Below, in pieces: positions 11,119 through 22,139 of a DNA stretch of 64,000 bases. This stretch comes from Pollenia angustigena (Eukaryota; Arthropoda; Insecta; Diptera; Polleniidae). The position numbers and the translations under genes are program-made. The notes under the pieces are model-generated. The model had not been told where the DNA came from, did not search any database, and saw nothing but the letters and a program-made list of their open reading frames with translations. The stretch spans positions 256,025,127-256,089,126 of the forward strand of contig OV884056.1 in assembly GCA_930367215.1 (NCBI GenBank), written 5' to 3'. The number at the start of each line of letters is the position of its first letter. Position 1 is the first letter of the stretch.

Positions 11119-11934
11119 CCCAACAAACACGAAGGTTTGATTTCAAATTGAAAATGATTTGAAATCAAACGTTTTCTCAAACGACAAACGCTTGATAATG
11201 ATTTGAAAATCATTTGAAAATCATAGCGTTCTCAACAAAAAGGGGAAATTATTTTCAAATTGAAAAATGCCTTTATTTTCAACTTGCTTTCAAACGTAAT
11301 TCTCAAATGTTTTTCAAATGTGGATTATAATACAATGTGGAATATAAATAAAAATATTTTATTTTTTTTAATATAAATTTATTATTTATTTAAATAAACT
11401 GTGAGATAAACATTCGGCACCATAGCTTAAAGATTAAATAATGTCCTCTAATTCTTGGAAAGACACACTACTTGGCTCCCTTTTATTTTGAGGATTGTAG
11501 CACCGCGATCGTTCAACAAACTTTCTTCACTTTCGCGTTTTATTTTCCTTTTTTCGTATTTTTAATCATTGAAATTACTCACAAATAATTTTTATTTTTC
11601 ACAAGAAATAAGCTGTTCACTTTATATTAAAATTTATTTTTAATAGAAAAACACATGTAACCGCAAAGTAAAAAATTTAACTTTAATCGCCATTTTTAAT
11701 GATTACATTTATTTTTCGCTTTAGTATTGCCAAGTTTATTTTTGATTTGATTTAACATTTGACAAACATTTGACATCAAATTGATAAAACATTTGATATC
11801 AAATGTTTATTTTCAAATCATTATCAATTTGAATTTAAATGTTAAATCAAACAATTGAAAAACGTTTGAGAATTGTGTTTGATGTCAAATGACAAAGTCA
11901 TTTCATATCAAAGGTTTGAGTCGTGTTTGTTGGG
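11119..11934. mobile_element. TA-flanked TIR element, CCCAACAAACACGA ends
   Basis: Ends CCCAACAAACACGA and TCGTGTTTGTTGGG are perfect inverses, flanked by TA at 11117-11118 and 11935-11936. Both subterminal regions are packed with TTTGA/TCAAA words in both orientations (for example GATTTGAAAATCATTTG), a likely transposase-binding array. I see no transposase. The end resembles CCCAGCAAAAACTTT of 53241-53791. Confidence 0.85.
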
Positions 11935-11939
11935 TAGGA

Positions 11940-12430
11940 ACTTTTAATAAAGATACATAAATAAATATAAATATTTCGAACAGAATTTATAAACATTTCA
12001 ATATTGTGTCATATACTCCATCGTTATATGCATAAAATGAATAAACTCGAATAAAATATGATTAAATTAAATGGTTATTTAAATAAATTCAACATTTTGA
12101 TAAGCTAATTAAATAAAAAAAATACATAATTTTTTGTTTATCAATTATTTAATAATTTCAATGTCAAGTTGTATTATTGTTTTGATTTTTAACAAAGAAA
12201 AAATACACGATGAGAAAAAAAATTATCAAATATTTGTAAACCTCCATAACAAAACGTTGTTATTTTTAATCAACAAATTTTTGGATAATTCCATAAATAA
12301 ATTACTGATGGAGGACAATTTATAGCTCAAATATTCTTAGCTAAGGAGTGAACTTCAGGAGTTCCGTCTTCCTATACGAAGGTTTATGTATGTATGTATG
12401 TCGTTACGGAATTCTTAAAGAACCCTGCTT
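11940..12430. other. Unassigned AT-rich stretch
   Basis: No gene is seen. A (GTAT)n tract lies at about 12385-12400. Confidence 0.45.
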
Positions 12431-12439
12431 GTAGGGATA

Positions 12440-12770
12440 CCCAATCAATCCTACAGCCCTTAATGAAACACCATTGCATCCATTAAGATTAACTGTTTTG
12501 TGCAGTTTTTTGTGCTGGTGACATGATCGGTCATTATTTCTTTCGAAATGAACAAGGACCGCTTTTGACGGATTACTTTTTATGGGCAATGTTAAGTCAC
12601 TGACTTTGGCCGAAAAACCACCAACTCTTGAACCATTGGAAGCCAATATTTAAGCTACCAAAAATTGGATTGATCGAATGAACCATGTAACTCGTAGCCG
12701 TGGCGGACATATGCCGGGAATCATATTTGAAAAAAAGTACCACGAAAATATCTTCCACACAACCCATGCT
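12440..12770 (+). pseudogene. Mariner-like (DDE_3) transposase relic, C-terminal part
   Basis: Plus-strand frames contain GDMIGHYFFRNEQGP, then TDYFLWAML, then WIDRMNHVTRSRGGHMPGII. These are, in order, the strand after the second catalytic region, the LDYFLWG block with the third catalytic region, and the C-terminal HxTRxRGGHxxxIxF signature of the DUF4817/DDE_3 mariner-like family. About 60 codons between NEQG and DYFLW are missing, including the QDGATxH catalytic block, and several frameshifts separate the pieces. It is therefore non-functional. No TIR was identified. The minus-strand open frames over this region are shadows. Confidence 0.65.
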
Positions 12771-13319
12771 CTGTAACTTTAGTGAGTACTTCTCGCATCA
12801 AAAAGATGTGAATCCAAATATTCCATCGTTTCTCGGAAAGTAAGAAAAAAGAGTGTCTGTAACTCATGTCGAAAACTATCAAAAGAGATAAAGTCGTTAC
12901 GTTATTAATGTCATAATATTCCACTCGAAGCCAATGTGACATTGTAGACGATGAGAATGCCAGTCACACATATCAATGACGGCGATTAAAATTTACTAAA
13001 ATTGAAAAATTTTCAACGACGACGGCGAAAATACAACCGTTATACCACATAATGTAAAGAGCGACTTTAATGTTTGTTGTTTGCAAACGAGCTTTGAAAA
13101 CATTCGTATATTTTATAAAAATTTTAAAACAAATAATTAAACAATTTAAAAATGTGCCAAAAAGAATATACTTATATCTTCCGTGTTATTATTCATTACA
13201 TTTTTGATGTATTTTTTTGTGTTAAAATTTTTTCTTCCCCCGTTTTTCCGATATAGTTAAAAAAGTTACAGACGCAGTAAAGTGAGAAAAAAGTTGTTAG
13301 TTTCAATTAATGGCATTTT

Positions 13320-13580
13320 TTTAAGTTTTTCTTGGTATTCAAAAAACTAATTAACGAGGTTTCGTTTGAATGTGCTTAATTCCCATTTCATACGATTGAT
13401 AAACTGAAATGTATTGTTGATGGGATAAGCTATTCCTATGCGCATTTCACTGGTTGCTTATGCCAGATCGTCAGGAAACTTCATCCAAAGATTTTAGAAA
13501 AACTGAAGATATTATACAAATAAAACTGTTAAGCGAATAAGAATTATAAGCCCCAGTTTTACTTGTAACAATTTTAATTT
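13320..13580. repeat. Dispersed repeat, inverted relative of 5128-5400
   Basis: The block with TTCCCATTTCATACGATTG, GATGGGATAAGCTATTCC and CCCCAGTTTTACTTGTAACA matches the reverse complement of 5128-5400. A shorter piece (GATTGGATAAGCTATTCC) is at 18660. No coding potential is seen. Confidence 0.55.
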
Positions 13581-13699
13581 TATTTCTCACATTTCAATTG
13601 AAAAGTTTCTCGACGCGAGAGTTACAGAACATGGCCACAGATTATAGTAAGAAAATTTCATTCCATAATTTTTTCTGCCTTAAATTATTATGTTAAGTT

Positions 13700-13870
13700 C
13701 TGAGGCAACAGAAATGCCAGCTGGACGGACATCGTTAGGTCGATTGGAAAAGTGATTCTAAGTCGATCGATAACCTTAAAGGTGGGTGTAGGACCAATAT
13801 TTCGAGTTTTTACAAATATCAGCACAAACGCATAGCACCCTCTCCACTATTTTCGTGTGCGCATAAAAGT
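13700..13870 (-). repeat. DINE-like repeat fragment
   Basis: It has CCAGCTGGACGGACATCG, GTGATTCTAAGTCGATCG and CACCCTCTCCACTATT, the family's core-to-5' order read on the minus strand. Compare 36780-36962. Confidence 0.65.
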
Positions 13871-14013
13871 TTTAAAAAGTGTAAATTAAACGTTTGGTAA
13901 TGGAACTTCCCGTTTAAGCTTAAATGCATAAAATACGAACCAATTTTAGTTAAAAAAAAAAAAAACAAAAAAGGTCTGCCAAAGAAAAAACATCAACCTA
14001 AAACCTACAAGTT

Positions 14014-14400
14014 GTATATCGTTACCTAAAACGCAAAAGGACCTAACTAACAAAAAATTATAAATCGACTATAAATCGAAGAATTGCATTAACACTAATG
14101 TCCACAATAAATTTTTGAATCTTTTAACCAAAATTAGCAATTTTATTAACAAAAAACAAACGGCCCTATCTACAAAAGATTATATGATACGCGCTAAAAG
14201 GCCTTACTAAAAGTTTGCATAATATGCAACATTGTCAATTGTCAAAACAGCTCGTAGGTTTTACAAGAAAAATAGAAGAAAAATAAATTATAAACAGTTT
14301 AAGACAATTTATCGATTAGCATTTTTAATAGTAATTTGCTTCTCCTGTAAAATTTTCAAAATGTTAGATAGGGCGTTTTGCGTTTTAGGTAACGATATAA
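14014..14400. mobile_element. Hairpin MITE, ATATCGTTACCTAAAACGC arms
   Basis: Positions 14014-14051 and 14363-14399 are inverted copies (ATCGTTACCTAAAACGCAAA). A related inner block (GGCCCTATCTACAAAAG) lies between. The TSD cannot be fixed. No coding sequence is seen. Confidence 0.65.
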
Positions 14401-14622
14401 AACTACAAATCAACACAAGTAATATTTAAATGGTTAAGTTGTTAATGTATCTACTCGTACCAATTGTTTATATTGTTTACACAATCTGTCTAAAATCTGA
14501 CATCAGCGTATCAATGACGATGATGAGAGTATAAACAATGAAACATTCAATCAATTGCTCTCCACATGTGGTCAGTAATGCCTTGAAAATACAAAGACAC
14601 TACAAATCAAAAACACAAAGGC

Positions 14623-14873
14623 ACTTGTTAGCAGTGAAAAAAATTAGATATTTTAAAATGGATCAGTGGTATGAAATATGATCTATCTATTTTACAGCTT
14701 AAGTTATAAAAGTCATAAATGTGGTTTATTGCTATATTTTAATGTGGTAAAGTATGTATACGAAGAAAAATGTTCTTAAAATAACTAATTGTTTTTAATT
14801 TTAAGACGACTTGTTTTAAAAAGATATGTTTTGACTCTAAATTTTGATGATTTTTAATAAGGCTAAAGTTCAT
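14623..14873 (+). repeat. 250-bp direct repeat, left
   Basis: It runs from ACTTGTTAGCAGTG to GGCTAAAGTTCAT and recurs almost unchanged at 16627-16876. The two copies lie at the two edges of the inserted segment 14875-16626. It is not an LTR by any sign I can see: no TG...CA ends and no primer-binding site. Confidence 0.85.
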
Positions 14874-14874
14874 A

Positions 14875-15391
14875 ACATTTTTTAAGAGTAATGTTTCTTA
14901 CGTAATTGCACGTCGACAATTTTGTTCAAAGTTCGGTATTCGTCGAATACGTGATGGACCGAGTGTAAGTTAAATTCGTTCGTGGGTGTAGAGATTCCGC
15001 GCAACTCCTTCGGCTATGAATGTCCGACGGCCAGGGCCCAGTTGATCTTCAAGGACTCCCGAAAACATTGAACTGGTTGAAAGCAGTTTACGTGAAAATC
15101 CGAGACTTTCAATACGGAAAAGAACAGCCTCACTGGGATTTCCAAGAGCAAATTTTCATGAAATTTAAAAAAAGGAACATTGAAACGTAAAAATTCAATT
15201 ATCGTCTTAATCAGAAACCAATTGTAAAATAGGTTAAATCTTTTGAGGGGATATTGGGATGGTAACACTCAATAGGAAAAAGACAAACACCCAGTTTTTT
15301 AATTCTTTTATTCGGGTGGCTTATGATGTTTTTGCAATAAGCCCTTAAATTTTATGCTGTTTAAACTTCTTCGGTTTTTTAAAACACCCTG
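14875..15391 (+). mobile_element. Mariner-like element, 5'-truncated copy
   Basis: It corresponds to 8517-9033 and keeps the right TIR AAACACCCTG followed by TA. The left TIR and the opening HTH were lost at the duplication breakpoint. No working product is possible. Confidence 0.75.
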
Positions 15392-15487
15392 TACTTATAA
15401 ATGCTTTATACTTACAATAGTCTACCACTACTAAAATATTGTGTATGCTTAAATATACACGCAGAAAAAATTCATTTTCGTTGTGGT

Positions 15488-15779
15488 CAGGGTTACCGTT
15501 GGAAATTTTCGAAAAGGGTCACAAAAAGGGTATTTTCCAGAAAAAGGGGTCAAAAAAAGGGTATTTCAATACAAAAATTTCAAGTTTTTTATTAGCACTT
15601 CTGTTCCGCAGTGTTGACAAAAAACAAAATGTGAGAGCTATTTCCATAAAAGGGTCAAAAAGTTTCACAAAATAGGTGATAATGATACAAAAGTATAATT
15701 TAAAGAAAGGGTCATAAAAGGTATCAACATCGTCGAAAAAGGGTCAAATTGATACTTTAGTATCACAACGGTAACGCTG
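15488..15779. mobile_element. Non-autonomous hAT element, CAGGGTTACCGTTG ends
   Basis: The ends CAGGGTTACCGTTGG and CCAACGGTAAC-like CAACGGTAACGCTG are inverted. The duplicated octamer GTTGTGGT is at 15480-15487 and 15780-15787. The first duplicate at 9125 shows the empty site. Internal words (CCAGAAAAAGGGG, and CAAATTGATACTTTAGT near the right end) match the hAT element at 41826-43392, its likely source family. Confidence 0.9.
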
Positions 15780-16006
15780 GTTGTGGTCAACTCCAGCAAA
15801 GCTATTTTCGAAAAAACATTTTTAAACCATAACCATACTATTTAATAGAGAAATTTTATATCGTGTATTTTAGTAATTTTAAGGCAATCTTTAGTTTGTT
15901 TTAAACTTTTATCTCCATGTCTACAGCTACAATTGCGCCGAAGACACGAAAGCAAAATTCTCTAGAATTTGACGAATACGAATGTCATAAAATAGCCGTG
16001 GACTCA

Positions 16007-16578
16007 GGGCTGCCAGATTTGACTATTTATCGTCATTTTGACGATTTTTTGTTCCGAAATTAGCAAAGTGCCGATTTGCTGTTTTTTTTCTAAAGAGTGA
16101 CGATTTTTTCAGTCTGTAAAGTCTGAATAAAACATTAAATTTTCCGACAATTTCGTTTTTTAATCTTTGAATGTTTAACAGCCGTAACTTAACAAGAGCG
16201 GAAGACTGCCATATGCCATACCAAAGCAACAGCATCAACGTTGTGTCACGACCAAATTTTTAATAAAAATAAAGATAAAAACGCTAGATTAACCAAAACG
16301 TAGCAAAATTGCCATTATTAACTAACAATAGCGGCAAACTTCACTATTAAACGATCTGTCAAAATCGGTTTTCCGATTGCAAAGCGCTCAGGCCGCTTTA
16401 TTCAAAAACTAGAAAACGCTTGCCGCTTTTGTTTAGGTACGGCTGTAATATGCAAGTCTTAAGATTATTTCCAGAATTTGATTATTTTCAGAATACAAAA
16501 ACAAAAAGGTTACACTTTGTTTATCTTTTTTAATTTTTTGCCATGTGAGGAATCTTCTAAGATTGAAAATGCGGTCAT
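16007..16578. mobile_element. hAT element, right-truncated copy of 9346-10088
   Basis: It starts CAGGGCTGCCAGATTT after CGTGGACT and stops at the duplication breakpoint, so the right TIR is absent. It contains the Harbinger-like MITE at 16179-16445. Confidence 0.8.
16179..16445. mobile_element. Harbinger-like MITE, second copy
   Basis: Same ends and TAA flanks as 9511-9777; duplicated together with its host segment rather than independently inserted. Confidence 0.8.
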
Positions 16579-16626
16579 CGACTGTCAAAGACGCTCTTCA
16601 TGAGACTCCCAGTAGCTCTGCTGCTT

Positions 16627-16876
16627 ACTTGTTAGCAGTGAAAAAAAATTAGATATTTTAAAATGGATCAGTGGTATGAAATATGATCTATTTATTTTTC
16701 AGCTTAAGTTATAAAAGTCATAAATGTGGTTTATTGCTAAATTTTAATGTGGTAAAGTATGTATACGAAGAAAAATGTTCTTAAAATAACTAATTGTTTT
16801 TAATTTTAAGACGACTTGTTTTAAAAAAATATGTTTTGACTCTAAATTTTGATATTTTTAATAAGGCTAAAGTTCA
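16627..16876 (+). repeat. 250-bp direct repeat, right
   Basis: Near-identical to 14623-14873 (one small indel and a few substitutions by eye). It is followed by AAATTTAATTTTC, whereas the left copy is followed by the inserted segment, so the two mark the edges of the insertion. Confidence 0.85.
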
Positions 16877-16967
16877 TCAAATTTAATTTTCATTAAATTA
16901 TTTTTTACGAAGAAAGGTATTTTACAACATGAAATTAATTAAAATTTATTGATAATTTTTCATTCTT

Positions 16968-17047
16968 GACTGCCGCGGGGCTCGAACCCAGGCTTTCACG
17001 GACACAAGGGTAACCTGTCAATTGCAACCACTCAATCTCTTCAGAGG
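16968..17047 (-). repeat. tRNA-like (SINE-type) module
   Basis: On the minus strand it reads GATTGAGTGGTTGC (A-box-like), then about 35 bases later GGGTTCGAGCCC, a perfect Pol III B-box. The acceptor stem does not close and there is no convincing anticodon arm, so it is not a functional tRNA gene. A short A/T-rich 3' part follows. It resembles the head of a tRNA-derived SINE. Confidence 0.5.
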
Positions 17048-17109
17048 GTTTTGCCGTTTAACATTCACAGCAAATTCTGATATGTTTTACAACAAATTTA
17101 GTAGATTTA

Positions 17110-17329
17110 GGCCCGTTTTCACAACTTACCGTTAGCTAAAAGTACACTTTAACCGGCCTTATAAAAAGTGTTCCATTATTAAAACTTAACTTTAACCTAA
17201 AGTGAGCGATGAAGTAAATTAAGGTTCATCCTACCTGGTAGGTTAAAGTAATGTTGTAATAATAGAACACTTATAAATAAAATCCGATAAAATCCTACCT
17301 TTAGCTATCGGTAAGTTGTGAAAATGGCC
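17110..17329. mobile_element. MITE, GGCCCGTTTTCACAACTTAC ends
   Basis: Left GGCCCGTTTTCACAACTTAC and right GTAAGTTGTGAAAATGGCC are inverted over about 30 bases, extending to GTTAGCTAAA / TTTAGCTATC. TTTA flanks both sides (17106-17109 and 17330-17333). It is 220 bases and non-coding; superfamily uncertain (TTA/TTTA targets suit Harbinger-like elements). Confidence 0.85.
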
Positions 17330-17589
17330 TTTAGAGTTGACAATTTAATATTATTAAATCCGTTCAGTGTTTAAGATATTTAATGGTTCTGCCTGCCGTT
17401 TTATCGATATTAAATATTTTTGGTTTAACAAAGATAACTATATGCCATTACTGCTATAATATTATTCTAGTTCTACTAAAATAACAGTATTGGTCGCATA
17501 TTTCAATAATCATATAAATCTTTTTATATGATGATATTTATATTCGAGGAAATGAAAACTTATTTGAATATTAGCTTTATAACATAATG

Positions 17590-18520
17590 GTTTACATGGG
17601 TCCCTAATCTGTAGTGTAGGGAGTCAAATGGTAGGGCTTGACCGACTTAGTATACATATTTAATACTATGCTTTCTTAAGCATTACAGTTATTATAGGGA
17701 GTACAATACCTAAAAAGCTTCACGAAATTTTACAATTGAAGATCAATTTAATATGTATATTATTGGCATCGCAGATTCGCTTATCTCTAGCATTCGAAAT
17801 CAATCGAATGTAGAACATCGGGACTTAGATGAACTCTGTTCTAGAATTTATAAAGTTGAAACCAGTTCACAAAAGTTACAAAATGTTTGCCGATGAAAAA
17901 CGATTCTAAGCCACTGTCACAAAGATCTGTGTTTTAATTTAATGTAATTGTTAGATACATGTTTTATATTGAATCGAATGAAAACTATGGTATATATAAA
18001 AAGTTTGGACGTATGTATTTAAGTATTTCCCGAGATTATGGACCTATTTTATAAATTTGTAGCGAGATAAAGTTAAAATTTTCACAAATTTCGCCACAAT
18101 ATCTTTATTTGTTACAGTTTTGGGTGTATGTAAGTGATTTGCGAGAGTGGCCTTTTTAATGGGGTCTATGGTTAATTGTGATAATGTGATTTCTAGTCTT
18201 ACAAAACTTTGACAAACCAAGTTTAAATACATTAGCTTGATTTATTACTTCGCACTGGAACACCATCACACACCTGGTGACGACAAATTAAAACTGAAAT
18301 ATCCCATTTACAACTGCGTTGAAATGAAATTGAATATCGTGCATTCGATCGAACTGATTAAAGTAATCTTGTGGTGACCCTATGCTCCTTGCAGAAGTTA
18401 AAGGAACAAATATTTATATAAATAATTCTTTACGATTTAGGCATACTTAAGTGTTTGCCGAGAGTCTGCTTTATATAATGCCTATGCTAAGTTATGGACC
18501 GATATTTACGATATAAGAAG
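17590..18520. repeat. DINE-like debris
   Basis: Scattered family words appear: GGTAGGGCTTGACCGAC near 17630, GGGGTCTATGGTTAATTG near 18160 and AAGTTATGGACCGATATTTA near 18493. The copies are too broken for exact borders. No gene is seen, and nothing else to 19200. Confidence 0.45.
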
Positions 18521-19670
18521 AACGATTTTTCATCATATAAAATAAATTTCTGCAAAATTATCAAAATAATTTTTGCGAATACCAAATTTTAATTTTAAAA
18601 GATTTTATTATTCGTGCTTACTTCCCAGTTTTTATTCTTGATAAAAACACAAATTTATTATTGATTGGATAAGCTATTCCTATGCGCATATTCCTATATT
18701 TTGTTTTTTTAAATATATTTGAGATGCTTTTTCGTTTATTTTTGACAGTAGCTTAAGTTTGTTTATGCACATTCTGGTTGGGCCTTAAGACTTATAAGCA
18801 ACAGTTCTACTTGTAACAATATCAAAGTTTTAAAAATTTAAAATTGACAATCGGTAAATTTTGCGAACAATTTTTATTCATTTTTGTCAAGGAATATTGA
18901 TTTTTAAGGGAAGTTGTTTAACCCTGGGTCCATAACTTTTCTCTTTTTCACTGATTCTGCTGAATTTTAATCAAAAACTGCTTTGCAGAACTAGATTTGA
19001 CACCAAAATTATTATTTTCTGTTTAGATTTTCAAAAGTAAGACGGTTTTGGCTAAATCGACTTGGAATTACTCAAGAGCCCAGGATATAAATATAAGAAT
19101 ACTTTATGGGGTATTTGATCAATATTTAACTAGTTTTATACGGAATGAAACTTCTTCACCACTATTGGTGGAAGGTGTAAAAAATTAAGGACACTTGCTT
19201 AAGTCTAAATAAAAAATTACTTTCGGTTAGAGTTTTTACGCGGGAAAGAATTACCGGGAATCCCAGGACATTTTTTTTAAATTAATCCCGGGAAATTTTT
19301 TCCGGGAATTTTCGGGAATTTCAAATAAAATTTTTTTAAATTTTAATTTTTAAGCATCGTTAAAATTAAAAACGAGCGATAAAAATATATTCTTTACTAA
19401 AATTACTAAAAACTACATATAAATCGAACTATTTTTCCTACGCCAATATATCAACGGTCTTTTTAATTGCTGATCAAATGTCTAAAAAGCTTGTTAAAGT
19501 AGATAATGAAAATGTACACGATACACCATAACCAACACCAGATGATGAACCATCTACTATCTTTAAAGAACACCTTGAAAAGGCGATATAAATTTTTTTT
19601 CTTAATTTGACCAAGTTGCTATTAATAATAACTACTAGTATTAATAATTTTAAATAATTCGTGATCTCCC

Positions 19671-19732
19671 AAAAAAAAAAAAAAAAAAAAAAAAATGTCC
19701 CTAATGTACATAGTATATATATATATATATAT
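19671..19732. repeat. Poly-A tract and (TA)n microsatellite
   Basis: There are 25 A residues at 19671-19695 and alternating TA at 19713-19732. Minus-strand poly-Phe reading through this is an artefact. Confidence 0.9.
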
Positions 19733-20159
19733 AACTTTTTAACCATTTTTTTAAAATATCAAAATTGGCATAGCACAGTCCGCTAGAGCATAAAAAACTT
19801 TAAGGGAACGTATATTTATTTTTTCGCTAAGGGTCAAAAAAGTTCACGCACCAACCGCGATGAAGTTTTGAAAATTTTTGATTTTCTTTTTGGTTAAGAA
19901 AAATTAATAATATGTTTATTTAAAACAAAATAGCTCAAGTATGAAATTTCATTAATATTTAGAGATGGTAAGAGATTTTCCGCAAAATAAAACGTATCTT
20001 TTACCTTTTTTACAGGGACGTAACAGTTATAAGATAAACGATAAAATAATCAGATTTAACAATTATTACCGATACATTTACCTAATGGTTATAAGCAACC
20101 ATTAAAAAGATATATATTTTATTTTGGTTATTTTTACCAATTGAAATGAGAAATATATT

Positions 20160-20325
20160 TTTTTGGTTATAAATAATGGTTATATAAACCAAAAAATGTT
20201 TTGGTTGAAAATAACCATTATTTTAACCAAAAAAAAATTTTGGTTGAAAATAACCATTATTTCAACCAAAAAAATATTTTGGTTGAAAATAACCATTATT
20301 AAAAAAATTTTTTTTTTTTTTGGTT
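20160..20325 (+). repeat. Subterminal tandem GGTTGAAAATAACCATTAT repeats, left
   Basis: About three 45-base units centre on GGTTGAAAATAACCATTAT and AACCAAAAAA. An equivalent array in mirror orientation lies near the other end of the hAT element (23690-23830), as expected for transposase-binding repeats. Confidence 0.8.
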
Positions 20326-21192
20326 ACTACTTCAAAAATTCGACTTTTTCAGTGCATTAAGAATAAAGAAATTACACTGTACATGATCGAAACTCAGTAA
20401 TCACACTAAAATAATTCAACATAACTCAGGAAAAAGTCAGTCCACACATAACCAAGATATCGGTCCAAAACTTATATTTTTAACACATATTTCTAAAACC
20501 AAGAACCTGAGTATGCCCCAAAGTCCTGAAACATGATTTAACGAACTCTTTCGACGTTGAAAATTTACATATGTTAATGAATTTTTTTAAAATTATGTTC
20601 CTATGAATGTATGTACATATCTGTTGTCCGGCTTTCAATATCAGTTTTTTAAACCCAACATACACATAAGTGTGTTATATTTAAATGAACCCAACAGACC
20701 AAAAAATAAGTAAAGTATAATAGTACTTTAGAAGAAGCTTTTTTTAAAAAAAATACCAAAGTTTTTTTTAATCATGTTTGAGAAACTATTATCCTTAACA
20801 ATATGTTTTTAAACATAGTATATAATTTATAGTATACAATAAATAAATATAAAACGTGCTTGTCATATTTTGTATTCTTATACCCACAATTGTAGGTATA
20901 AGCTAATCTTTATTAAATTTAATAAAATATAATTTGGAGAACGTTTTTCTAAAATTGAGAATATAAGCTTTTTAAATAATTATTTCAGTACTATTATCAC
21001 GAGGGTTCCTTTTTGATTATTCTACAATAATTTAAAAGGGTTTTTCTATAGTTCCTCAAGTCTTTTTAAAGCTTAAGGCTTATGATCGCAATCATAATTT
21101 AATATTTTTCTAAAGGGTTTTGGTCTATTGGGAACAAAGCCTAACGTACACTCACACTAAAAGAATTCAACGCAATCTCAAAGAAGTTGGTA

Positions 21193-21771
21193 TCATTTAT
21201 TAACATTTTTGTTTAATTTAACAAACATTAGGGATCTTAAAGAATTCTCCGAGAGGTTACATCTAAGATCACTAAGGACCAGTTTCAGGGCTGAGAATGC
21301 GCGCTCGACACTGACTTCAGTTGCTGGAGCTGCTTGAACAATATCCACCAGCTGTTTTAAAAACGGAAACGTATATTTTTTTTCTTCCCAGTATTCTAAA
21401 AGGTTGGCATCTATATCAACTCTTCCCTCCCGGTAAGTGTCGATTTCACCGAAAGTGCTTAAAAGCACTTTTGACACTGCGCTTGGAGTTTCATCATCTG
21501 AAGACGAAAATTTAACTTTTTTATCACAATCACTTTCATCGTCATGATCTTCATATTCGTTAATGGACTGTTGATAAATTTCATTATGCTTAGTCACCAT
21601 ATGTCTCCTCAAATTCGTTATGTGATTTCCAACAAATGTAGAGGCGCAGCTCTTGCAAGTGGATTCGTTATCCCTTTCCTTGTAATGAAAAAAATCCCTA
21701 ATAATAATGTTTCGCTTTCTTCCCATATTTATGAATAAAAAATTGAAATATGTATTTAGTTTTAATTTCAA
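21193..21771 (-). pseudogene. hAT transposase, BED finger fused to hATC by internal deletion
   Basis: This is a 192-codon open frame; the likelier start is the Met at codon 16 (21726), opening MGRKRN. A BED-type zinc finger follows with Cys39, Cys42, His57 and His62 (TNLRRHMVTKH). An acidic stretch with EDHDDESDCD comes next. From about residue 146 the hATC dimerisation region appears (APATEVSVERAF, LRSLMFVKLN). The DDE catalytic domain between them, normally 300-400 residues, is absent, with no frameshift, so the product could still bind DNA and dimerise but not cut. It lies inside hAT element 20013-23970 and ends with TAA. Such BED-hATC remnants can act as repressors in other systems; that is inference here. 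Confidence 0.85.
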
Positions 21772-22139
21772 ATTAGTTTTAATTTTAAACTCTGTTTCAC
21801 AAAACTGAATTATTATCCGGGTAATATATTCTCACTATTCGCAATCACTTAATGCACATGACAAGCATACAAGAACTATAAGAAATTTAATTAATCTTCG
21901 CTGATGCCTATTTTGCAAAAACGAAATTCGTTTACTAGGGTGGTACATTTCTGCATTATGTTATATCCTAAAAAGGTATATTGCAATTTGTAATATTGCA
22001 TTGATCGTATGCATACAATGTGTTTCAAAAAGTTACCAGCCTAATGTGTACCAAAATAAAAGACAGTAACGGTTAGACTTGTGCCACACATCTACGTACT
22101 ATACTATTTCAATTAATATATTTACTTGATTTTTATTGT

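Larger units (their letters stand above)
14875..16578. repeat. Segmental duplication, second copy
   Basis: It is a copy of 8517-9911, starting inside the mariner-like relic and ending inside the hAT element. It later received a hAT MITE at 15488-15779. A 48-base piece of other origin (16579-16626) separates it from the right direct repeat. Divergence from the first copy is a few percent by eye. Confidence 0.85.

Noticed and set aside
12404..12646. 80-codon minus frame
   Set aside because: It is the shadow of a plus-strand mariner-like transposase relic.
14623..16876. LTR retrotransposon reading of the 250-bp direct repeats
   Set aside because: No TG...CA termini, primer-binding site, polypurine tract or gag/pol; the interior is a copy of nearby DNA.
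16968..17047. Functional tRNA gene
   Set aside because: B-box is good but acceptor and anticodon stems do not form.
19474..19746. 90-codon minus frame with poly-Phe
   Set aside because: Created by a poly-A tract and a TA microsatellite.
20163..20360. 65-codon frame with repeated KITII units
   Set aside because: A by-product of the subterminal tandem repeats of the hAT element.
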